A DNA stretch of 64,000 nucleotides, from NCBI GenBank assembly GCA_036346405.1, contig CM070550.1:12868115-12932114 (forward strand). Direction: 5' to 3'. Shown here in pieces: positions 55,001-64,000 of the stretch. The position numbers were made by a program, and so were the translations under genes. Below the pieces are notes generated by a model that was not told the origin of the DNA, did no database searches, and worked only from the letters and a program-made list of their open reading frames with translations. The stretch's first letter is position 1. Every line of letters begins with the position of its first letter. Source of the stretch: Phyllostachys edulis (Eukaryota; Streptophyta; Magnoliopsida; Poales; Poaceae).

Positions 55001-58000
55001 GAGTTGGACAACCCATGTGAGACTAATCCCGCTTAAACAACGACTGATAGCATCTGCTCAACCGGGGCCCACATGTTGTGTCGGGAATACCGACCCAATC
55101 AATTGAATGCAAACTCGTGTTAGCCACACATATTAGACCGCGATGGGGGCCTCAAGGTGCGTACATGCGATGGAACACATATACGCCCTCACCCTTCTAA
55201 GAACATCTGATATCGATATAAAATTCACATGGCATAAGACGCAGCCCGAAGACTTAAGCATCTATGCCATATGAGATCAATACACATGTCCCTACTCTCC
55301 TGTTCCCAACTCAATAGCATTAACCTTTTACTTAACCAAGCGGGCCCATACACCGTGTGGAAATGCGTTGGGGCTTGAATTGAAATGTCGAGTTCGATCC
55401 TTAATCAACCCAGACAAGACATCCATATTTCCCAATTCTCGTGCACAAAGGCACCATCACTAACATCCACTTGTCCAGATTTGAAATCAGTTTATTAACA
55501 GGATTTAGAGTCATTTCAGATTTAAATAAAATGAACAAAGAATCAAAATAAATAAACTTCATTTGTTGTTCCCAGGTTTGACAAGATAAGCTTGCCAAAC
55601 ACTACCATTCTATGGACCGCATGGCTAAGCAATTTTAAAACTAAACACTGTAATACAAAAGATTACCTTAGGTTGAGTGTATGATCTAATTTAGGGTAAG
55701 CCACAAAGATTGGGTTGTAGCTAACTAGAGACAGATCACAAATAATTTTTTTTTTAGAAAATTGCATGCAACAAGATATCCTTGTGTTTTGTAAATCTCG
55801 AGCTCACAATTTGGGATCAATATGGTGCAGAGAGGAAGCTTGCCTTGGTAGTAATAAATAACCTCTTGCTCAGGTTCTTGCTGATCAACAACAGATTCAA
55901 TAACCTCAGAAGAACCAGAATCTAGAAGAAAATAAAATCCAATGAACATAGAGAAAAACAGAGAACAACATGCATAAAAAGAATGCATGGTCAATGGCTT
56001 AATACATTATTAGCAACATGCATTAAGGTACATTAATTTATTTAAGAATGATAAGCTACAACTAACCTTTGCTAGTACTATTTACTACAGTTTAGAGTTT
56101 AGATTGAGTTTCAGATTTGTGAAACTGGAACAGGGCGGCTTACAATTGAATTACTTGTCTAGCTAAACATCATATAAATGAAATACTTTTGCTAAAACTA
56201 AGGGTACTTCAATTAGTGCGGTGACCTAACTGACCATTTAATACTTATTAATAGTAATTTGAGGAATTGAAATCTTGCTGTGTATGTTGTCGGTTTGACC
56301 AACAACAAAAACAGCAAAGAATCTTTTTCTAGATTTCGGCTGACTTGGAGAAATACACAAAACAAAGACTTTAAATTAGAGTTGGAGCTATCTGGAAAGT
56401 AATTAATATCACAACCCATCAATGCTAACCCTAACTGCCCAGTTTAAAGAAAGAAAAGAAAGATTAAGCATTTGTCGGTTTTGACCGACAATAACCAACA
56501 GAGAGAGGGTTTGCATCACTAACTGAATTGATGACCTTAATAATCAAAAGATGGTCTACTTATGATACTAGGGTTCACCTAGGACCTAAATAAGTTGATA
56601 GGCTAGCAAGAGAAACCCTAGATCTTGAAAACGATATGAAAGACCGAAAAGTTATAAAAACAACTTTTCAGTTTAAAGAAGTTTTGAGTATCCATGTACA
56701 AGTAAATAGTTCAGGTGAACTATTGAAACCTTTAGGGTACACAAAGTGATAAGAGACAAGATCTAACTTACCAGCTGGAGGAGAAAGCATAAGAAGTCTA
56801 GTCTTGGCCGAGACAGCAAAGAGCCAAAGTCCTCTTCTCTGGTCTGACCAAAATGAAAATGATAGAACTTAAGCTCTAAAGACTATCACCCACGTTTTTG
56901 GTAGGAAGGAATGGAGTCTAACTCACCAGAATGAGATTTCACCGAGGTGGTGCTCCAACTGGCTTAAGTTGACAGAGAGGAAACCCTAGGTCCAACCCTA
57001 CAAGAGATGCCCAAAATCCACATTAATAGGAGATTTAGGCATGCTCATAGTTGAACAAGGGTAAGAGCAAGGAAGCTTCACTGGGAAGGAAGGCCAACTA
57101 GAGGAAAACTCCCTTGGTCAACAATGGCAGAAGGTTAGACAGTATGGTTTATATAGAGTTTGGGCTCCTAGAGCAAGCGAGAAATTTCTAGAGCTGATGA
57201 GGTGGCAACTAAGGCTAAATATCAAAGGAATATTAGTATTTTCCTTGTGCATTACCACCGCTCCGGCGAGGATGTCGGCGACGGCGCACAGCAAGAGAAG
57301 GAGGAGAGAGTTGTCGCTGACAAACGGGCCCCCAAAGACAGTCACAGCCACGCACAGCACACGACAAATTTCAAGGAACAACAACCGTCCGATTAGAAAA
57401 GAGCGGCTGCGATGAGGTGGACAAATACATCTAACCGGTATACTTCAATATGGGCCGTGCGATCTTAAATGAACGGCTAGGATTGAGGGGAAGTCCGGGT
57501 GGTCCGAACGTTACAATCCACAAGGGCCGTTCGATCACAACTCAACGGTCCAAGATTTAATGCGCGCCTGCGAGTTCAGGCCCAAAAGGAAGGCACGATT
57601 GGATCTAAAATCAACGGTCAAGATTGATGGGAGGTCCGGGTGGTCCGAACGTCACCGCCTCCCTCGATGGTCCGATCAAGATCCAACGGAGGAGATCACT
57701 TGGTGTTTCCGGCCGGTCCGAACGGCCCATCAGATCAGGTCCATTCGCTGTGGATCCAAGGGCCCGCGTGCATTTCAATTTCCCCCCATTCAAAAAGGGT
57801 ATATACTGAAAATGACGCACTGCACGATTAAGATCCTACGGTCAATATGGGATGGCGGATTGGAGTGGTCCGAACGGCCCAGTAAATCTGGCCCGTCCGT
57901 TGAGATCTAAAGGCCATGTGTTGGAGGCGCGCTAGGGTTTCAAAGGCGGAGGCTGGATGCGGTAGGATGGGAATCCAACGGTGGAGATCGCATCGTGTGC

Positions 58001-59278
58001 TAGGATGGCCTGCACAGTGCTGCGAATCTCGTCCGTTCGCGAGGAAATCGACGACTCGCGTTCACCCGAAGTTGGGGCGCGCGCATGAACGTGACAGAGC
58101 TGGACCACTTGCACGGGGTTGGACTCAACTTGGTGGGATCGAGTTGCTACAGTGCCAAGGTTGGGTTTAGGCCGGAAGGGTTGACCCAACCAATTTCAAA
58201 ATTTCAAAAGCTTGACCGGGGCTTTAAAATAGCAAATAAATTTGTGAAATTATGAAACTTTGCAAAATTGCTACTGGGATGATATATTCCCCAAATAAAT
58301 TTTGAAACCACTGTTTCTTCTTTGGAATTACATAAATAATTCATCTAGGCCGAATAGGTTTTGTTTAAAGACAAATATTTTTCTCAATATCAAAATAATT
58401 TCTAAAAATTCAACAAAATTTTTTTTGAGCGAAATAATTCATCTGGCCTTTAAATAAAATACTTCCCGGCCTTAATACCAACATTGAGTGGTATTTTCTT
58501 TTGAAGCTTCAACCAGTTTTGGATTTTAACTAGAAAATTAGGGAAGTTAGATTGTAATATAATGCCCAGTTTGCCAAAATGAACAGTGATGCTATAAACA
58601 ACATCTTATTCTTTGTTATTAAAATTTGAGGTCATACAATCCTTTTCTTGAACTTTGACTTGATGTCGATCAACTCATGATGTCATCCCAAGTCATTATC
58701 ATCATGGAACATAACCTATTCATCCAACTCATGAAAAATGTTAGTTCCACAATGTGATTGTCATTAATTACCACAACATACCATTAATTTATAATGGTGG
58801 GACAAGATACTTCAATCTTTCCCTCTTAGGTAATTGATGATAACCACCACAATTGCAAATAATTGAATGTAGATAAATATGAGTATATATAAACTACACA
58901 AGTTTTGTATACCCATTTGATATGTTTCAAAGTAAAGATCCTTAATATATGTCGAAAAAGAAATATGGATCAATACTAATGAAACCACAAAACATAGAGT
59001 AAAATCCCCCTAAATGTGTGCATACACAAATGTGTAATAAAAACATATGCACATATTCAAATTAGACTTTTAGTGGAGTTCAACCTATATTTTGAATCCG
59101 AGGAATGCAACAAGATATAGGAATATGATGTCGAATGCATACCTCTGTGATTTTCACATTTTCATCCAAATAAGACTACATAATAGGTATATCAATAGAA
59201 GTATTAGTCTCACATATAGATTTATCATTAATAGCCAAAATACTTCATTAACTTATAATGACAGGTCTAGATTCTTCA
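52021..59278 (-). mobile_element. SIRE-like solo LTR nested in the CACTA
   Basis: Ends TGTAAGATCGAGGAGG (52021) and ...CTAGATTCTTCA (59278), flanked by the target duplication GAGGA (52016-52020 and 59279-59283). On the minus strand the 3' end shows TATTCACCCCCCCCTCTAAT, the hallmark of SIRE-type LTR ends. Without the further insertion at 54002-58638 it is about 2.6 kb. It contains clusters of the dyad GGTCAGACC/CGGTCTGACC (52845-53245), tandem TTTGCAAAACACATT phrases (53300-53525) and ATCAACACATGATG repeats (53760-54000, resuming after 58644). No internal domains are present. Confidence 0.85.
54002..58638 (-). mobile_element. Tekay-like solo LTR nested in the SIRE-like LTR
   Basis: A 4,637 bp unit with plus-strand ends TGTAAGACCCTCAAATATTG and TTTGAGGTCATACA, flanked by a perfect 5 bp duplication ATCCT (53997-54001 and 58639-58643). 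The palindrome TGAGTAC-GGAGG-GTACTCA (54482-54500) lies near the low-coordinate end, giving the same minus orientation as the LTR at 8427. Near the other end are repeated AACGGTC...CCGAACG phrases (57400-57900). No primer site or protein domain, hence a solo LTR. It is the youngest of the three nested layers. Confidence 0.92.
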
Positions 59279-59283
59279 GAGGA

Positions 59284-59826
59284 GGCGGCGAGCTCGGGGG
59301 AGGAGGAGGCAACGCGTGCTTGTGCTCGGGGAGGAGGAGGCGGGCTCGGGGGAGGAGGCGTGCTGGGCTCGAGGAGGAGGCGGCGACAGGCTCGGGGGAG
59401 GATGGAGAGTTGAGAAACTTAATCGTTTGAGTGGGGGAAGTGGGCAAACCCTAGAGTCCGAATATAAATAGGATTGGACATCACAGACGGTTCTAAAGTA
59501 GAACCGTCTGTGATAAAAATATCACATACGGTTCTAAAATAGAATCGTCTATGATGGTTGATAATATCACAGACGGTTCCAATAAATAACTGTCTGTGAT
59601 AGATTGTGTATCACAGACGGTTTATTGATGAAATAGTTTGTAATATATTATCACAAATGGTTTGTAGATGAAACCATGCCCTCTGAAACAAGCAAAAACA
59701 CAACAAGTACATGTATACATCCAATTCACATTCATTTCAGAAACAAAGCACATCCATTTCACAGTACAAATCAATTAACTCAAATGAATTAAAATTAAAC
59801 ATTTAGAACATATATACACACATTGT
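59284..59826. repeat. Internal block of CACTA subterminal repeats
   Basis: GC-rich GAGCTCGGGGGAGGAGG repeats (59284-59410) lead into a TATAAATA box region (59463). Then comes an array of TCACAGACGGTT / AACCGTCTGTGATA copies (59482-59665). The following 59690-59800 (CTCTGAAACAAGC...ATGTATACATCCAATTCA) is a close duplicate of 48090-48210 next to the left terminus. So this block looks like a right end and a left end of CACTA elements joined, without the terminal CACTA bases. Confidence 0.75.
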
Positions 59827-62800
59827 TCAATTTTTAAAAATTAGCCCTTCATGATGATCGACGTGCATGTAGCTAGTTTCTTCACGTTGTTCTTTCTTGA
59901 CCCTTATGCCGTTTCTGAAAGGAGGCAACTCGTCAAATTGATTGTATGCTTTCTCGTCCACTACATTCTCAACTCCGACAATCCTCCTTTTTCCATGAAG
60001 AACTACGTGACGCTTTTTATTTACCTGGTCGGTTACATAGAAGACTTGAACAACTTAGTTAGCGAGTACGAATAGTTCGTCTTTGTATCCAACACGTTCG
60101 AGGTCCACGGTAGTGACGCCGTACTTGTCGACCTTCACCTGTGGGAGATGAACCCAATGGAACCGAAATAGGGGATCTTGAAAAGCACGTAGTCGAGCTC
60201 CCATATCTCCTCTACGAGTCCATAGTAGGAGCTTCTCAGCCAATCGGTACTGAACGCATCTATGCAGATATCGCTATTCTGGTTAGTGCTCTTTATATCC
60301 TGAGCCTGCGTATAAAATGTATACCCATTTATGTAGTATCATCGCCATGTTACAACTGTAAATGTTGGCCCTTTTGCCAACCATGTCAGTATATCATTTG
60401 ACGAGCTTCTAGCGAGTTGATCCTTCAACCATTGGTTGAACTGATCATTAGTCTTTGTCTCATGATCCAAACATCCGGTAGCTCCGGATTACATTCTTTG
60501 AAGCACATCCTTGTCTTTGGTCGATATCTGAGGACACTTGATGATGTGTTGCAAGACCGTGAAATGGGCTTGAGCATATGCATCCATATCTAGAGTGATT
60601 GCTTTCCTTCCGATGATCCCGATACCCTCGAGCCTCCCCTCATGGCGAGATCGAGGCACACCTATCGGTTCGACCTGAGCTATGTAATCGACGTAGAACT
60701 CAATGACCTCTTTGGTTGCATAACCTTCGACGATGCTGCCTTCCGGCTGAGATCGATTCCGTACATAGAACTTGAGAATTCTCGTGAACCTCTCGAACGG
60801 GTACATGCTACGTAGGAACACGGGCCCGCACATTCTTATCTCCCTCACAATGTGAACAATGAGATAGACCATGATATCAAAAAACGACAGAGTGAAATAC
60901 ATCTCAAGATCACATAGAGTCGTCACCACCTCGTCCTGCAGAGCATCTAGTCCTTCGGGATCGATGACCTTCTGAGCAATTGTGTTAAAGAAATAACACA
61001 ACCTCATGATTGTCTCTTGGACCTTGATTGGCAAAATACTTCTAATTGCAACAAGAAGCATTTGCGTCATCAGCACATAACAATCATGAGACTTCATGCT
61101 AATTATCTTCAAATCTTCCATCGAAACAAGTTTCTTCATGTTAGCGGAGTAACCGGATGGAACTTCTACTCCATGCAAGTACTGGGACAATTTAGTTCTC
61201 TCGGCCTTGGACAGAGTGTAACAATCAGGGGAATGTACGTTCGTCCTTTATCGGTCTTTGTCGGTGCTAACTCAAATCTGATGTCCATATCAACCAAGTC
61301 AAGCCGTGCGTTGATACCATCCTTTGTTTTGTCATGAATGTTCAGTAAGAGATCAATCAAGATGTCACATACATTCTTCTCTACATGCATGACGTCGATG
61401 TAGTGGCGAACTTCTAGTTGCTGCCAATAAGGTAAGTCCCAAAATATTGATCTCTGCTTCCAGATGTTCTTCTCACGGGTTCTCGATTTACGTCCCTTTC
61501 CGAGCACAACATCTAAATCCTTAACCATGTCATAGACCTCTTTTCCGCTTAAATGCCTTGGAGCTGAACTGTCCTCCTTCTCTCCGTCGAATTGTTTCTT
61601 CATCCTGCGGTATGGGTGAGTCCTCCAAAGTTACCCACAGTGACGCATGTACACAGTTTTGCACGAGTGCTTCAGCCACACACTCTCGGTATCATCTAAG
61701 CAGTGAGTACAGGCTTTGGCCCCCCTTTTGTACTCTGGCTGGATAGATTGTTAAGGGTAGGATAATCATTTATGGTGCAGAACAACAAGGAGCGTAAAAT
61801 AAAGTTCTCTCGTTTGTACGTATCCTATACCCCTTCAATCGACAGTATTTTTAGATCTCCCATCAATAGTGCTAGGTACACATTAATATCATTTCTAGGT
61901 TACTTCAGCCCTTGGATAAGTATCGACAACAAAATATACTTCCGTTTTATACACAACCAAAGAGGAAGGTTGTAGATACAGGAGTTATGGGCCAAGTGCT
62001 ATGTCGGCTGCTCATATTACCGAAAGGATTCATTCCATGTGTACTCAATCCAAACCTTATACTCCTCGGTTTCACATCGAAGTCTGCAAACATCCTATCG
62101 ATGTTTCTCCACTGGGCGAAATCAGCAGGGTGTCTTAGCTTTCCGTCATTCTTACGCTCCTCTGAGTGTCAATGCAGCAGTTTTGTATCTTTTGGGTTCG
62201 CAAAAAACTGCTTCAAATGGGGAATTACAGGAAGATACCACATCACTTTGGCAGGAGGTCCTTTCTTCACCTCGATTCCCTCGGCGTCATCTGATTGATT
62301 CTTACGATTGTATCGAGATGCGTTGCACACCGAACATAAATACATGTTTGCATACTCGTTACGGTAGAGGATACAGTCGTTTGGACAGACATGTATTCTT
62401 TTTTACTTCCATTCCCAATGGACAAAGAACCTTCTTGGCTTTGTAGGTGGTTTTGGGCAACTCGTTTCCCTCCGGAAGCATGTTCGCTAGGAGACTTAGC
62501 AGCGCCGTAACACTCTTGTTGGACCAACCGTTGCTTGTCTTCAATTTCAGTAGTTCAAGCACGGATGACAACCTTATGTATTCCGGTTTGCAGCTTGGGA
62601 ACAAATGTATCTCCGAGTCCTCCATCAAGTCCCAGAATTTAACATACTCTCTCTCATCACAATTCTCTTCTGCATCACGAAGCATCTGATCTAGATTGTC
62701 ATCATACAGCCTATCCGAATCGGAACCACAATCGACATCATCCGGCGACATATCGTTGACTTCGTCGGCGATGTCGTTATTACTACCTTCCTGTATAATC

Positions 62801-63042
62801 TGCTCTTCACCGTGACTGGTCCAACGTGTATAGCCCTTTTTGAAACCCCTTCGAATCAAGTGTGCTTTGATTTGCGCTCGGTTCTTAAACATCTTCAGAT
62901 TCTCGTAGTTATTGTATGGACAGTACATATATTCCAACCCCATATTCAACATATCCTCCTCGGCAGCTCTTGTAAAAGCAGACACGTCATTAATGTACTC
63001 TTTACTCACACGGTTGCCAGTGTACATCCAGTTTCGGTCCAT
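59827..63042 (-). pseudogene. TNP2-type CACTA transposase gene
   Basis: Minus strand, ATG at 63042. Domains in order: N-terminal transposase-associated domain (MDRNWMYTGNRVSKEYINDV, RCGFKKGYTRW-like segment, 63042-62790); a linker with LSSVLELLKLKTSNGWSNKS; the TNP2/Transposase_21 core (about 62390-61260: CNASRYNRKNQ, MWYLPVIPHLKQFFANPKD, then HYIDVMHVEKNVCDILI); the DUF4218-like part (61190-60489: SHDCYVLMTQMLL, ILKFYVRNRSQPEGS); and the DUF4216-like tail (60243-59830: VENVVDEKAYNQFDELPPF), ending at TGA 59827-59829. A frame shift near 62390, stops near 61960-61740 and other breaks near 60480 are present; some may be introns, but the gene is probably inactive. It cuts and joins the CACTA ends in active relatives. 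Confidence 0.85.
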
Positions 63043-63599
63043 CTACGCGACGCATATAGCAATTTGGTGTTAAATATTGAATTAATTAATTAGTATACTA
63101 TAGATGCAACTTTTGATATGTCATTTGAAATATGTATTTTTATTGAACTGAAAAAATACCAATGCACCCTAGGGGCAGGTGGTTCATCACAAACACATTA
63201 TAGATAGCCCATGCCCAACTTCAGATGGCAAGAAGCCATGCAACATACACTTGCAAAATAACACAAAAAACTAGATCTAAACCATCTTCAATTCTCTCTT
63301 TACCGATCTAAACCATCTTCAATTCTCTCTTTCCCAAGCTAGATCTAGAATATAATGCAAGGAACAAATTAATTACGTACTAACCATTGATAGTCAAGAA
63401 TAAATTACCAAATCCGCGTGATCTCCTTTCACCAAATCACCTCAAAGCCCTACCTCCAGCAGCACTAGCGAGAACAGAGAAGAAATTTAAGACAGATCGA
63501 TCTGTGAGGGCAAATCGCCTCAAAGCCTCACCTCCAGCAGCAGCAGCGAGAACAGAGCAGGAATTTATGACAGATCGATCTGTGAGGGTCGGGTCTGCA

Positions 63600-63873
63600 A
63601 TAAATGAGATTACCACAGACGGTTTTTAATACAAACCGTCTATGAAGAAGGTGGGAAGTCAGACGGTTCATATTAAAAACCATCTGTGATACTTCACAGA
63701 CAGTTCTGAACAAGAACCGTATGTGATATTACCTCTTCACAGACGATTTTTAGTGTAGAAAGTAACACAGACGGTCGCTAACTAAAACCGTCTGTAATTG
63801 TGTTTAATACAGACAGTTTTGGTCAACCGTCTGTGATAAGACGTCTAGTATTAAATTTTTTTTTTTAGTAGTG
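63600..63873. repeat. Right terminus and subterminal repeats of the CACTA
   Basis: Copies of ACAGACGGTT and AACCGTCTGTGAT in both orientations from 63612 to 63835, then the terminal TTTTTTTAGTAGTG at 63873. Just inside (63395-63595) a duplicated segment contains CCTCAAAGCC and CTCCAGCAGCA and GACAGATCGATCTGTGAGGG (twice), probably leader sequence of the transposase gene. Confidence 0.85.
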
Positions 63874-63876
63874 TGC

Positions 63877-64000
63877 ACATGTATCTTTGCATTTCCCGGT
63901 CTGGTCTCATCTTTACTTCGTGTGCCCGCACCTGCGTGTTTCCTTCCTTTTTCTGCTGCGACTCTTGCACGCCACTCTCCACGTCAATAAGCTCACTCGT
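63877..64000. other. Flank beyond the CACTA element
   Basis: Only 124 bases of flank remain and nothing is recognisable in them. Confidence 0.4.

Larger units (their letters stand above)
47805..63873 (-). mobile_element. CACTA (En/Spm) transposon, 16 kb with nested insertions
   Basis: Left end CACTACTACAGAAAATG; right end reverse complement CACTACTAAAAAAAA. The 3 bp target duplication TGC is present at 47802-47804 and 63874-63876. Both ends have arrays of subterminal repeats in both orientations (TCACAGACGGTT / AACCGTCTGTGA). Its genes run on the minus strand: TNP2-type transposase (63042-59827) and a second protein with a Ulp1-like domain (51305-48280). Without the nested solo LTRs it is about 8.8 kb. 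Both genes carry stops or shifts, so it is not autonomous now. Confidence 0.93.

Overview
This is a plant nuclear window, almost certainly from a grass (Poaceae). The evidence is intron-split genes with GT-AG junctions, GC-rich first exons, and dense nested grass-type transposable elements: Tekay-like Gypsy, SIRE/Maximus-like Copia, CACTA, Stowaway and hAT MITEs, and a Helitron. The species is not determined; a panicoid grass is a guess. There is no bacterial, organellar or viral gene content.

Only three genes look intact, all on the + strand. (1) 19738-25648 is a two-exon ankyrin-repeat arginine methyltransferase of the RMT2 type, with a 4.9 kb intron holding a Helitron and local tandem duplications. 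(2) 35655-38084 is a four-exon clade D protein phosphatase 2C of 379 aa. (3) 38914-41285 is a two-exon, probably plastid-targeted SWIB/MDM2-domain protein of 136 aa, with a hAT MITE inside a Stowaway-like MITE in its intron. Next to gene 1 lies a broken PPR gene (17335-19420, minus) split by an 830 bp insertion. An unidentified exon-like coiled-coil segment (16364-16790, minus) lies beyond it.

The rest is mainly mobile DNA. 1-11262: the 3' half of a SIRE-like Copia element (RNase H remnant, 3' spacer, 3' LTR 3356-5218) inserted into the RNase H region of a defective minus-strand Gypsy element (gag, protease, RT, tRNA-Met primer site, 2.8 kb LTR 8427-11262). 11510-13250: a large imperfect inverted repeat. 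13740-14215: an orphan LTR tail. 26800-31560: a minus-strand Copia remnant whose RT frame is interrupted by a solo SIRE-like LTR (28864-30702, target duplication GAAAG). 32443-34600: a very short LTR with a primer site, and an L1-type LINE fragment split by a 411 bp hAT MITE. 42168-46054: a Gypsy solo LTR with target duplication AGCAG.

47805-63873 is a 16 kb CACTA transposon (target duplication TGC). It carries a TNP2-type transposase gene and a second transposon gene ending in a Ulp1-like cysteine-peptidase domain. It was invaded by a SIRE-like solo LTR (52021-59278, GAGGA), which was itself invaded by a Tekay-like solo LTR (54002-58638, ATCCT). An internal block of subterminal repeats at 59470-59820 suggests that the CACTA is a fusion of two related elements.

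Coordinates of genes, LTR ends and target duplications were read directly from the sequence. Family names rest on recognised domains and terminal motifs, not on database searches. No clearly new biological system was found; the most unusual structures are the composite CACTA and the large inverted repeat.
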